DNA of 64,000 bases from Planctomicrobium piriforme. GTDB lineage: Bacteria; Planctomycetota; Planctomycetia; Planctomycetales; Planctomycetaceae. The translations under genes and the position numbers were made by a program. The notes under the pieces were generated by a model that searched no databases, was not told where the DNA came from, and saw only the letters and a list, made by a program, of their open reading frames with translations. This document shows, piece after piece, positions 39,503 to 48,235 of this stretch (the stretch's first letter is position 1; the number at the start of each line of letters is the position of its first letter). The stretch lies in contig NZ_FOQD01000003.1 of the NCBI RefSeq assembly GCF_900113665.1, forward strand, positions 248,001 through 312,000, written 5' to 3'.

Positions 39503-39763
39503 TCATTCTCCCACATAGTAAGCGGTGATCCGAAAAATCTGGTCTTCCGAAATGACTTCATAAACCGCTGCGATCAAACGTCCGTTCAAATTGGGACCGA
39601 TGGCAATTTCCTGACCCGGGTATTGTTCTTTCGATGTGAAATCCACAGCGTTTACGAGTGCGTGTTCGTAGTCGTTGACCGTAATTCCGTGCTGCTGGAT
39701 GTGCTGCACGTTTCCACGTGGATCGCTCTCAAGATCCCAGAGAATTGAGTATCGAGTTGGCAT
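39503..39763 (-). CDS. BrnT-like toxin
   Basis: Protein of 86 aa. ILWDLESDPRGNVQHIQQHG and the ending RITAYYVGE resemble BrnT-type ribonuclease toxins (FEWDxxK...N..KHGV, then ITAR). ATG at 39763 with GGAAGG 6 nt upstream. Toxin-first order, with an XRE antitoxin rather than a BrnA. Activity is inferred only. Confidence 0.65.
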   Translation of the reverse strand: MPTRYSILWDLESDPRGNVQHIQQHGITVNDYEHALVNAVDFTSKEQYPGQEIAIGPNLNGRLIAAVYEVISEDQIFRITAYYVGE

Positions 39764-39980
39764 GCCCGCCTTCCGAGAAACTGGTTTTATATTACCAACA
39801 CAGAAAGAGGGGATCAAATCGATTTCGCTGTGAAATGCATTCCTGGCGCGAGTTTCCCAACAGGGACGTGAATGCTTCTCGTTAAAAAGAACAGGAGCTT
39901 CAAGTTCATCCTTTGGTTTCTTGTGGCAGCCTGATCTCGCTTCCATTGGCACCATGCACTCCTCCCCGTAACCTCTCCCC

Positions 39981-40778
39981 ATGTCCTATCAAGAAGCGAA
40001 TCAGAAGGCGTGGGATCAGTTGGCCCTCGCGAACAGTCAGTTTGCGGCCGTGGCCACTGACGCGGAATGCGCACAGCCGTTGCTCACGCTCGACAAGCGG
40101 GGCTGGCTGCCGGGCTCGGTCAAGGGGCTGGATGTCCTCTGCCTCGCGGCCGGCGGAGGCTGGCAGTCGATTCTCTATGCGGTTGCCGGCGCTCGCGTGA
40201 CGGTGGTTGATCTGAGCGAGGAAATGCTCAACCGCGACCGCGAACAGGCTCGGCTTCGCAATCTCGACATCCGCATTCTGCAGGCGTCGATGAATGATCT
40301 GTCTCAACTCGAAGCAGCGTCATTCGACATTGTCCATCAGCCGGTGAGTACCTGTTACGTCCCGAAAATCCGCGAAGTCTACGCGCAGATTGCCCGCGTG
40401 CTGCGGCAACGGGGCATCTACATTTCGCAGCACAAACAGCCCACGAGCCTGCAGGTTGTCGAACGCGATACTAGAAACCGCTATGTGATCGGCGTGCCGT
40501 ATTACCACGGAGACCCGCTCCCCGCCGTGCGGGATACCGCTTATCGCGAGCCGGGTGCGGTCGAATACCTGCACCGCTGGGAAGAACTGGTCGGCGAACT
40601 CTGTCGGGCCGGTTTCGTGATCGAAGATCTGGTCGAACCGCGCCGGGGCGACCCGAAGGCGAAGCCTGGAAACTTCAAACACCGCGGTATGTTCGTCGCT
40701 CCCTACGTCCGCATCAAAGCCCGCCGTCTGAACGTGCGCGAAGAAGAAACCCGTTCGCCAATTTGGGTCCCGGAGTAG
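39981..40778 (+). CDS. SAM-dependent methyltransferase
   Basis: Class I methyltransferase of 265 aa. SAM motif I is VLCLAAGGGWQS (an AGGG loop), motif II acidic residue TVVDLSEEML, and DIVHQPVSTCYVP as motif IV. The later GVPYYHGDPLPAVRD and WEELVGELCRAGFVIEDL are substrate-side elements. The substrate is unknown and there is no pathway partner. Confidence 0.85.
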   Translation: MSYQEANQKAWDQLALANSQFAAVATDAECAQPLLTLDKRGWLPGSVKGLDVLCLAAGGGWQSILYAVAGARVTVVDLSEEMLNRDREQARLRNLDIRILQASMNDLSQLEAASFDIVHQPVSTCYVPKIREVYAQIARVLRQRGIYISQHKQPTSLQVVERDTRNRYVIGVPYYHGDPLPAVRDTAYREPGAVEYLHRWEELVGELCRAGFVIEDLVEPRRGDPKAKPGNFKHRGMFVAPYVRIKARRLNVREEETRSPIWVPE

Positions 40779-40794
40779 CAGGGAAGCGGTCAGC

Positions 40795-40859
40795 AATCAG
40801 CGGTCAGCTTTCAGCAATTCACTGTCTGGCTCTGGACTCTCGACACTGGACCCTCGACT
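40795..40859. repeat. Composite heptamer array
   Basis: GGTCAGC, AATCAGC, GGTCAGC and TTTCAGC words are joined to CTCTGGA, CTCTCGA, CACTGGA and CCCTCGA words. The second set ends in the TAG (CTA) stop codon of the oxidoreductase gene. The two word families are those of the S23 cassettes at 55271 and 50865. Confidence 0.85.
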
Positions 40860-42453
40860 ATTTCCAGTGCAGCACCTGTTTTTGTTCCAGCAGCAGCGAT
40901 TCCAACGCGGCATAATCGAGCTTCTGGACCGCCACTTCTTTTTTCGCAGCCAGATGGGCCGCCGCGCCGGCGCTGTGGCCGATGACGATCCAGCTCGGTT
41001 CGACGCGAATGGAACTCATTGCCACATGTGACGAGGAGAGACAAACCGGCACCAGCAGGTTGTCGCATTCCTTTTCCAGCGGAGTGATGCTGCGGTACGG
41101 CACTTCATACGGCTGTCCGATCTTCCGGCCGGGGATATGACGAGGGAATATCGTCCCTTCGTTCACGAATCCGCCGTAGGATGTCGGGATGCGCTGGCAG
41201 TCATGCGAGTCGATCGGGAACGACGCTACGCCAATCGAGTCCGGCTTGGAGACATTGGTCAGTACATCATTCTGTGTGAGCACCACACCCCCCTTCATCC
41301 GTCGTGCTTCACGGATGTAGAGGACCGGCGGCCAATGACCTGTCTTTACGAACTCATCTTTACAGAGTCCCCAGCGGCGAATGTCCGTCCGCAGCCGTTC
41401 CGGCACCGCAGGATCGGTTCGCAGAAAGTGAATCAGTCCCAGCGTGTACTGCTTGTGCTTCTGCCAGATTTGCGCGCGAGCTTCCGGCGTCGCGTCCGGC
41501 CAGGCATCGCTGCCGCCGACCAGCCCCAGTGAAATCTGCCCGCCGATACTGTTGTTAACATCGGTCTTGCCGTTCGGCAACGGATAGAAATCCATCAACT
41601 GCCGCGCATTCGGCGTCTGTTTGAGGTAGCGCCGCACGAGCTCGAACTCCGCCGGATCGTAGGCCTCCGGCTCCGGAAACGGGACTTGTTTCTCAGGCAC
41701 ATCCGTGACGCACAGCCGGAAGCTATAGACCATGACATGGCCGTCGGCTTGGGTCGGGTCACCGGCGTCCGTCGCCGTCATGAAGGGGAGTAATCCCTGT
41801 CGGTCATCAAACGGGGACGCATTGACCGGCAGTTTTGGATACTGGTGACCTGCGAGCGATTCTCCATATCTGGCAGCCGGTTCGCGACCAACGACATAAC
41901 CGACTTTCGCGGCCGGCAACAGATCTCCTTCGTAGCTGGCGTCGACGAACACCTTGGCCTGAAACGTTTGTCCGGTCGTCTGGATGGAATCGATTTGAAC
42001 GCCGGTCTTGCTGGCGGACAGCAATTGCTCGCCGAGATGGACCTGGACGCCAGCCTCTTTCAACAGGTCGTTGAACACCTGTTCGGCGACATGCGGCTCG
42101 TTCACCCAGGGAACGTTGTTCTTCTCGGCGATGGAGTAGGGAAGCTTGATTCCCTGGTCGAGGTAATGCTTCTCGACCCGCAGATGGAACTCTTCAAAGA
42201 AGCCGCCCAGCGCTTCACGGGCCATCTGATTCGAATCGCTGAAGCTGAGTCCGCTGCTCATCATCCCGCCGACGATCTGCAACGGTTCGACGAGAGCCAC
42301 CTTCGAACCAGCGCGAGCCGCGGCGACCGCAGCGGCTACCCCAGCAGGCGTTGCACCATAGACGCAGACATCGACGACAACCGGCTCAGCAGCCGCTAGC
42401 GGCGCAAAGGAGTTCATCAACAACAGCGCAGCAATTCCCAGCCAGATCCGCAT
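40858..42453 (-). CDS. Secreted FAD-dependent oxidoreductase
   Basis: About 531 aa from the ATG at 42453 (AAGGG about 8 nt upstream). Signal peptide residues 1-22 (ending LAAAEP). FAD site VDVCVYGATPAGVAAAVAAARAG (read in parts), then ALVEPLQIVGGMMSSGLSFSD. This is the FAD-dependent oxidoreductase family common in planctomycetes near carbohydrate degradation, often fused to or beside sulfatases. Here it stands alone. Export of a flavoprotein suggests the Tat path, but no twin Arg is seen. Confidence 0.8.
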   Translation of the reverse strand: MRIWLGIAALLLMNSFAPLAAAEPVVVDVCVYGATPAGVAAAVAAARAGSKVALVEPLQIVGGMMSSGLSFSDSNQMAREALGGFFEEFHLRVEKHYLDQGIKLPYSIAEKNNVPWVNEPHVAEQVFNDLLKEAGVQVHLGEQLLSASKTGVQIDSIQTTGQTFQAKVFVDASYEGDLLPAAKVGYVVGREPAARYGESLAGHQYPKLPVNASPFDDRQGLLPFMTATDAGDPTQADGHVMVYSFRLCVTDVPEKQVPFPEPEAYDPAEFELVRRYLKQTPNARQLMDFYPLPNGKTDVNNSIGGQISLGLVGGSDAWPDATPEARAQIWQKHKQYTLGLIHFLRTDPAVPERLRTDIRRWGLCKDEFVKTGHWPPVLYIREARRMKGGVVLTQNDVLTNVSKPDSIGVASFPIDSHDCQRIPTSYGGFVNEGTIFPRHIPGRKIGQPYEVPYRSITPLEKECDNLLVPVCLSSSHVAMSSIRVEPSWIVIGHSAGAAAHLAAKKEVAVQKLDYAALESLLLEQKQVLHWK

Positions 42454-42537
42454 CGCGAGGCCCTTTTCACCGCAGTTGAGACGTGCCCGGTGAACGAGAT
42501 CACCGGCGTCGATCGGATTGTCTAGAAACCCGACCGC

Positions 42538-44034
42538 GTGGTCGAGGGAACCGGTCTTCGAAACAGACCTGCGCAACTGACTGAACTCCTGTTGAAGACA
42601 ATTCCAGCCGCCGAAACTCCAGGGGAGCAGTCAGACTTGAGCGGATTCATACCCGGTATTGTGAACGGCGGAGCGGTGCTGACCGGACCTGAGAACGACG
42701 GTACTGAAGGGCAGATGCTGACGACAGACGGCATCGGGCGGTTGTCTTTCGTGACGCCGATTGCCGACTTGAATTCGCCGTCAGGTGTGCTGGCCGTGAC
42801 ACACGGGGGAACCGGATCAACGAGCAGCGCTGATGCGCGGAGTGCTCTGGGAGCGGAGACATCAGGAGCTGCGATGGCACTGCTGACGTCTCATCTCGCC
42901 GCCGCCGATCCCCATTCTCAGTATGCAAAGACGACCGATTTGGCGACGAAGGCCGACCTGGTCTACGGGACGGTGCCGTCATCACAATTGCCGGCCCTCG
43001 TCGTCACCGACGTCTTTACCGTCTCCAGTCAGTCAGCGCAGTTGGCGCTGACTGCTCAAAAAGGGGACATCGCGATCCGCGCCGATCTGAGCAAGTCATT
43101 CGCTCACAACGGCGGCAGCGCAGGGACGATGGCGGACTGGAGCGAACTTGTTTCCCCGAGCGATGCCGTGACGAGCGTCAACGGGCTCATCGGCAACGTG
43201 ACGCTCGGTTACGCGAACGTCGGAGCGGCGGCGGCAAGTCACACCCACTCCAAATCCGCGATCAGCGATCTGGAGACCATCACCACCACGCCCACGGCTG
43301 GCGCGATTCCAAAAGGGGATGGCGGCGGCAAACTTGCGAACGGCTGGCTCAACACCGGCAGCGGACATGGTCTCGATGCCGATAAAGTGGACGGCTTTGA
43401 AGCCACAGCGCTCGCCAAGCTGGCCGCAGCAGATTTTGTCGGAGCTGTGACGGTGACGGTCCCCGGCGATACGGATACGCCGCTCTCGTTGCATGTTCCT
43501 TCAACTGCATCCGGCTCCGCCGTCTTTTTTCAGGCAAGAAACGGCGGCTCGGCAGGGACCGGCGGCACGCTGCTGGCCAGACTCTTCTCAGGCGGCACAT
43601 TCGATGCCCAGCGAGTTCGCGCCGTCGCCACAGGGACTGTGACCGCATGTGCCATTGCTCGCAGCAGTGACGACAATACCGGCTTCAACTTTCCAGCCGC
43701 CGATACGCTCGACGTTGTCACCAACGGTTCGACGCGAGCGACCTTCGATTCCAGCGGACGAATAGGCATCGGCCGCACTCCCACGACCTCCACGCTGGAA
43801 GTCGCGGGCGACATCCAGACGTACAGCGGCAAGATTCTCTCGGCCAGCGTCATTCGGCCAGGTTCGTTCACCGTCTCGTCCCTGCCGACCACAGGCATCA
43901 GCGCCGGCGCGACGGCCTATGCCAGCAATGGGCGGAAGAGCGGAGAAGGATCTGGTTCCGGCTCTGGCATTCCCGTCTGGTACGACGGCACAAACTGGCG
44001 AACGTATTTCGACAACTCGGTGGCTGCCGCCTGA
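42538..44034 (+). CDS. Phage tail fibre-like protein
   Basis: About 498 aa from a GTG at 42538 without a convincing ribosome site; the 5' end may be missing. HGGTGSTSSADARSALGA, then HLAAADPHSQYAKTTDL, AASHTHSKSAISDL and GDGGGKLANGWLNTG are typical tail-fibre repeats. It ends with a head-like GIPVWYDGTNWRTYFDN. Low aromatic, Gly/Ser/Thr-rich. No head or tail-assembly genes are near except the next gene. Confidence 0.75.
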   Translation: MVEGTGLRNRPAQLTELLLKTIPAAETPGEQSDLSGFIPGIVNGGAVLTGPENDGTEGQMLTTDGIGRLSFVTPIADLNSPSGVLAVTHGGTGSTSSADARSALGAETSGAAMALLTSHLAAADPHSQYAKTTDLATKADLVYGTVPSSQLPALVVTDVFTVSSQSAQLALTAQKGDIAIRADLSKSFAHNGGSAGTMADWSELVSPSDAVTSVNGLIGNVTLGYANVGAAAASHTHSKSAISDLETITTTPTAGAIPKGDGGGKLANGWLNTGSGHGLDADKVDGFEATALAKLAAADFVGAVTVTVPGDTDTPLSLHVPSTASGSAVFFQARNGGSAGTGGTLLARLFSGGTFDAQRVRAVATGTVTACAIARSSDDNTGFNFPAADTLDVVTNGSTRATFDSSGRIGIGRTPTTSTLEVAGDIQTYSGKILSASVIRPGSFTVSSLPTTGISAGATAYASNGRKSGEGSGSGSGIPVWYDGTNWRTYFDNSVAAA

Positions 44035-44086
44035 TTTCGCATTGCTTTTGTTCTGAAGCCTTTTTCTCCGTTCTCTGGAGCCACGG

Positions 44087-44800
44087 ATGCTGAAGACCAT
44101 CGGTTTCTGGCACTATCGATCTGGCGACGCGCTCACGATCGAACTCTATCCCCTGACGGGTGGAGCGATCCTCAACACCGTTGGCGGCGACTCGCTCGTC
44201 GAGCAAGATGCCGTGACCACGCCGGGTTATTACTCGGCTGAACTGGAACTTGACCAGGGTCGGTACCGGGCTCGGATCTTTCGTACGAGCGGACTCGTCT
44301 ACGATGGCGTCGTCGTTGTGACCGAAACCGATGTCGCTGTCGTACAATTGGCGACGACCAATCCGGTTCAGGTCGAATCGCTATCGAATGCTGCTCTCGC
44401 TCAACTGACAGGCGGCAGGAGTGTCACCGTCACCGTCCCAACTCTCTGCGAACGGGAACTCTCGCAGCCGCTCATTCGCGGCGATTCGTATCTGGCCGCG
44501 CACAACCGCGCACTCGATTTCGCCCGCAGCGATTTCCCAGACCTGGGTGACGATTGCGTCGTCACGCTCACCGCCCGACACACGGGCGAACCCGATGTGC
44601 AGTTTCAGGTGATTGGGAGCGTCGTCACCGGGACCGGAACGAAGGTCGTCCGCTGCGAAATCACCTCTGAGCAGTCGCGGACGTTCGTGCCAGGCAAGTA
44701 CGAGTTCGACATCGAAGTGCTGTTCCCCGACGGCAATGCCGCGACCTTTGTCGGTCCCGGAGTGTGGCTGCGGGTCTTGGCAGACCTGACAGACAATTGA
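44087..44800 (+). CDS. Phage baseplate/tail-associated protein
   Basis: Protein of 237 aa, all beta. The C-terminal half (RGDSYLAAHNRALDFARSDF, VVTLTARHTGEPDVQFQVIG, EQSRTFVPGKYEFDIEVLFPDG) has the pattern of Ig-like upper-baseplate (BppU-like) domains seen next to tail fibres. The N-terminal half (GYYSAELELDQGRYRARIF) is another small beta domain. It follows the tail-fibre gene by 52 bp. I treat both as phage-derived cargo in a chromosomal context. Confidence 0.6.
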   Translation: MLKTIGFWHYRSGDALTIELYPLTGGAILNTVGGDSLVEQDAVTTPGYYSAELELDQGRYRARIFRTSGLVYDGVVVVTETDVAVVQLATTNPVQVESLSNAALAQLTGGRSVTVTVPTLCERELSQPLIRGDSYLAAHNRALDFARSDFPDLGDDCVVTLTARHTGEPDVQFQVIGSVVTGTGTKVVRCEITSEQSRTFVPGKYEFDIEVLFPDGNAATFVGPGVWLRVLADLTDN

Positions 44801-44834
44801 CGCAACTTCGGCAGTGTCGTTGCGCCTATCTCAA

Positions 44835-44894
44835 GTGCCATTATGGCACCATTTACAATATCATTTCGCCTTCCCTTGCGTGCCGTTTTGGCAC
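44835..44894. promoter_or_regulatory. Twin palindromic operators upstream of clpB
   Basis: GTGCC-N5-GGCAC occurs twice, at 44835-44849 (ATTAT centre) and 44880-44894 (GTTTT centre), 45 bp apart. They lie about 140-200 bp before the clpB start in a 234-bp gap. They do not match CIRCE or HAIR. I suspect a regulator that binds two sites and loops or spreads. Confidence 0.6.
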
Positions 44895-45034
44895 ACCGCA
44901 CCGCACGACGAATTCTCTGGTGTCACACAACTTCTTTGCATTACGATAGTTACCACCGGACGATCAACTGCCGTATTTCGGTACAGTGATTGCTTTGTGT
45001 CTGACCTCATCCACTCAGGAAGGGGACACATCAC

Positions 45035-47680
45035 ATGGCATTTCGTATGGATAAACTGACCGCCAAAGCTCAAGAGGCGGTCCAGACAGCTCATCAGCTC
45101 GCCCAGGAAAAGGGGAACCGTCAACTGGTTCCGGTGCACCTGCTCAAGGCGTTGCTGCAGGACGCCGGGGGGATTCCCCGCGCGATCCTCAATAAAATCG
45201 GCACCAACATTACGCAGCTCAACCGCATGGTGGACGCCGAACTCGACCGGCTGCCCGCTTCGTCCGGTTCCAACATGGAAATCGGTGCTTCGCGCGACCT
45301 GTTGCAGGTGTTCGAGGAGTCGCAAAAATTCGCGGACTCGATGCAGGATCAGTTCGTTTCAACCGAACACCTGTTCGTCGCGCTGACCCGAGTTGAAGAT
45401 GCGGCCAAGCGCATCTTGAAGCTGAACGGCATCGACGAGAAAGATATCCTCGCAGCCACCAAGGCCGTTCGAGGAAATCAGCACGTGACCGACCAGCACC
45501 CGGAAGATAAGTACCAGTCGCTCGAAAAATACGGCAAGGATCTGGTCGAACTCGCCCGACAGGGGAAGATCGATCCGGTGATCGGCCGCGATTCCGAAAT
45601 TCGCCGCGTCATTCAGGTGCTGGCGCGACGCCGCAAAAACAATCCGGTCCTGATCGGCGAACCGGGCGTCGGCAAAACGGCCATCGTCGAAGGGCTCGCC
45701 CATCGCATTGTGTTGGGCGATGTGCCGCAGGTGCTCAAGAACAAACGAGTCATTTCCCTCGATATGGGCGCGCTCATTGCCGGGGCAAAGTACCGCGGTG
45801 AATTCGAAGATCGTCTCAAAGCCGTGCTCAACGAAGTCGAACAGGCGGGCGGCAAGATCATCCTGTTCATCGACGAACTGCACACCGTCGTCGGAGCCGG
45901 CAAAACAGACGGCGCCATGGATGCCAGCAACTTGCTGAAACCGGCGCTCGCCCGGGGAGAACTGCACTGCATCGGCGCGACGACCCTCGACGAGTACCGC
46001 AAGTACATCGAGAAGGACGCCGCCCTGGAGCGCCGGTTCCAGCCGGTGAATGTGCGCGAACCGACCGTGGAAGACACGATCGCCATTCTCCGCGGACTTA
46101 AGGAACGCTACGAAAAACACCACGGCATCAAGATCCGCGACGCGGCCCTCGAAGCCGCGGCCACGCTGTCGGACCGTTACATCAGCGATCGCTTTCTCCC
46201 GGACAAAGCAATCGACTTGGTCGACGAAGCGGCTTCACGCGTGTCGATGGAACTCAATTCCGTCCCGACGGAAATTGACGAAGTCCAGCGCCGTTTGACT
46301 CGACTCGAAATCGCTGCCCGTCAATTGGATGAAGAGCAGGAAGACCACGCCACGAAAGAACGGGGCGAAATTCAGGCCGAGATGGAACAGCTCAAGAAAA
46401 AGCTGGCCAGCCTGAACGAGCAATGGGAATCTGAAAAACTCGGCCTCGGCGATGTGAAGGGGATTCGCGAACGTCTTGAAAAGATCGAGCTCGAATACTC
46501 CCAACAGGAAGCGGTCATTCGCGACAAACAGGCGAGCGGCCGGCTGATTGACGAAGCCGACTATCAGAAGCTGTTCAAGCTCGATCAGGAACGGAACAAG
46601 CTCCGTAATCAGGTCGCGGCTCAGGAAGAAGAATCGGAAAAGCACGCCCGTGATGACGACGACGGCCAGCGGCCCCGCCTGCTGCGGACTGAAGTCGGTC
46701 CCGAGGAGATTGCGCAAGTGGTCTCGTCCTGGACCGGAGTACCAGTCAGCCGGATGATGAAAACCGAGCGAGAAAAACTGCTGCAGATGGAAGACCTGAT
46801 CCATCAGCGGATGATCAATCAGGAAGAAGCTGTCGCAGCGGTCGCGAATGCGGTCCGACGGTCGCGGTCTGGCCTGCAGGACAAGAATCGCCCGATCGGT
46901 TCGTTTATCTTCCTCGGTCCAACCGGGGTAGGCAAAACCGAACTGTGCAAGGCGCTGGCCGAGTTTCTGTTCGACGACGAACGCAACATGATCCGCATCG
47001 ACATGAGCGAGTTCATGGAGCAGCACTCCGTCGCGCGACTGATCGGCGCTCCGCCAGGCTACGTCGGCTACGAAGAAGGGGGCCGACTGACCGAAGCAGT
47101 TCGTCGCCAACCGTACTCAGTGGTGCTGCTGGACGAAATCGAGAAGGCGCATCGGGACGTGTTCAACGTCCTGCTGCAAGTCCTCGATGACGGCCGGCTC
47201 ACGGACGGTCAGGGACGCACGGTCGACTTCACAAATACGATCATCGTGATGACCTCGAACATCGGTTCCCAGTTGATTCTGGAACTGGCGGAAGAGGGAG
47301 ACGATGAAGAGATCCGCAAGGTCTGTATGGAAGCTCTCAAACGCGAGTTCCGGCCAGAGTTCCTCAACCGGATCGACGAAGTGATCGTGTTCCACCCATT
47401 GCAACGGCAGGACATCCGCAAGATCATCGAGCTGCAGATCCACAAACTGCAGAAACAGCTCGAAGAGCATGATTTCAAACTTGAAATCTCGGACGACGCC
47501 AAGACGCTACTGGCAAACGAAGGGTACGACCCCGTGTATGGAGCCCGACCGTTGAAGAGAGTCATCCAGAACCGCCTGCAGAATGCCTTGGCAAATGCGA
47601 TTCTGACCGGCGAGTTCGAAGAGGGCTCGACGATCAAAGTCGACACCCAGCACGGAGAGCTCACCTTCGGTGAGGCTTGA
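45035..47680 (+). CDS. clpB: ATP-dependent chaperone ClpB
   Basis: AAA+ disaggregase of 881 aa working with DnaK. N-domain (AQEAVQTAHQLAQEKGNRQL onward), NBD1 with GEPGVGKT (about residue 208), coiled-coil middle domain (about 410-530), NBD2 with GPTGVGKT (about 628), ending EEGSTIKVDTQHGELTFGEA. GGAAGGGG precedes the ATG. The last codons and the stop lie within heptamer words (GAGGCTT). Twin palindromes upstream may mediate stress control. Confidence 0.95.
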   Translation: MAFRMDKLTAKAQEAVQTAHQLAQEKGNRQLVPVHLLKALLQDAGGIPRAILNKIGTNITQLNRMVDAELDRLPASSGSNMEIGASRDLLQVFEESQKFADSMQDQFVSTEHLFVALTRVEDAAKRILKLNGIDEKDILAATKAVRGNQHVTDQHPEDKYQSLEKYGKDLVELARQGKIDPVIGRDSEIRRVIQVLARRRKNNPVLIGEPGVGKTAIVEGLAHRIVLGDVPQVLKNKRVISLDMGALIAGAKYRGEFEDRLKAVLNEVEQAGGKIILFIDELHTVVGAGKTDGAMDASNLLKPALARGELHCIGATTLDEYRKYIEKDAALERRFQPVNVREPTVEDTIAILRGLKERYEKHHGIKIRDAALEAAATLSDRYISDRFLPDKAIDLVDEAASRVSMELNSVPTEIDEVQRRLTRLEIAARQLDEEQEDHATKERGEIQAEMEQLKKKLASLNEQWESEKLGLGDVKGIRERLEKIELEYSQQEAVIRDKQASGRLIDEADYQKLFKLDQERNKLRNQVAAQEEESEKHARDDDDGQRPRLLRTEVGPEEIAQVVSSWTGVPVSRMMKTEREKLLQMEDLIHQRMINQEEAVAAVANAVRRSRSGLQDKNRPIGSFIFLGPTGVGKTELCKALAEFLFDDERNMIRIDMSEFMEQHSVARLIGAPPGYVGYEEGGRLTEAVRRQPYSVVLLDEIEKAHRDVFNVLLQVLDDGRLTDGQGRTVDFTNTIIVMTSNIGSQLILELAEEGDDEEIRKVCMEALKREFRPEFLNRIDEVIVFHPLQRQDIRKIIELQIHKLQKQLEEHDFKLEISDDAKTLLANEGYDPVYGARPLKRVIQNRLQNALANAILTGEFEEGSTIKVDTQHGELTFGEA

Positions 47681-47706
47681 GGCTTGAGACGCGAGGCTTG
47701 AGGAGA
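47672..47706. repeat. Left heptamer arm of S23 cassette 1
   Basis: GAGGCTT twice, GAGACGC, GAGGCTT and GAGGAGA in register. The stop codon of clpB is part of the first boundary. The words are the reverse complements of those at 48145-48235. Confidence 0.9.
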
Positions 47707-47724
47707 GTGTCTTTCCTCGAGCAT

Positions 47725-48090
47725 TCACTCTCCAGGCTTTGTTCGCAGCGATTTCAGCAGGCCGGCGAGAACTCTTGCAGTCTCGCTGGCCTGTTTCGTG
47801 AGATCCGCAGCAATGTCAGAAGAAAGGTAATCCAGACGGGCGGCCAAGGTGACCTGGTACTCAACCTCGCGAGCCGATCCGAATGCCATATCAAGAAAAC
47901 GAACATAGTCAGGCTGCGAATTTCGCGCACAGCCCTCAACTATGTTCGACGCAATCGAAACCGCAGCGCGCCGAAGCTGAGAAGTCAGCCCGAACTGCTC
48001 TTCCCGCGGAAACGACCTTGTGGCGGCATAGATCGAGAGCGCCAACCGATCTGCCAATTCAAACGCCCGAAGTTTGCGATGATCTCTCAT
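47725..48090 (-). CDS. Four-helix bundle S23-like protein 1
   Basis: Protein of 121 aa of the 23S rRNA intervening-sequence protein/four-helix bundle family (TIGR02436-like). Core FGLTSQLRRAAVSIASNIVEG, then CARNSQPDYVRFLDMAFGSA. Family members form small helical bundles, pentameric in solved structures, and resemble the Avd accessory protein of diversity-generating retroelements. Last gene of the BMC strand, facing clpB. It is flanked by inverted arms of the same 7-nt words. Role unknown; one of four diverged copies. Confidence 0.9.
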   Translation of the reverse strand: MRDHRKLRAFELADRLALSIYAATRSFPREEQFGLTSQLRRAAVSIASNIVEGCARNSQPDYVRFLDMAFGSAREVEYQVTLAARLDYLSSDIAADLTKQASETARVLAGLLKSLRTKPGE

Positions 48091-48118
48091 ACAGAGATTG
48101 TCTGTTTGGCATCCCTTC

Positions 48119-48235
48119 GCTCAAGACGCGAGGCTTGAGATTTCCTCAAACCTCGCGTCTCGCGTCTCGCGTCTCGCGTCTCGCGTCTCAAGTCTCAAGT
48201 CTCAAGCCTCAAGCCTCAAGCCTCAAGCCTCAAGC
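48119..48235. repeat. Right heptamer arm of S23 cassette 1
   Basis: 48145-48235 is 13 perfect units in register: CTCAAAC, CTCGCGT five times, CTCAAGT twice, CTCAAGC five times. The array ends exactly at the stop codon of the aldolase gene (48236). 48119-48141 holds inverted words that fold back on the start of the array. It reverse-complements the left arm at 47672-47706. Confidence 0.95.

Noticed and set aside
44835..44894. CIRCE, HAIR or sigma-54 site before clpB
   Set aside because: Spacer and sequence do not fit TTAGCACTC-N9, CTTGAGT-N7 or TGGCAC-N5-TTGC.
48119..48235. CRISPR array
   Set aside because: Units are 7 nt without spacers, and no cas gene is near.
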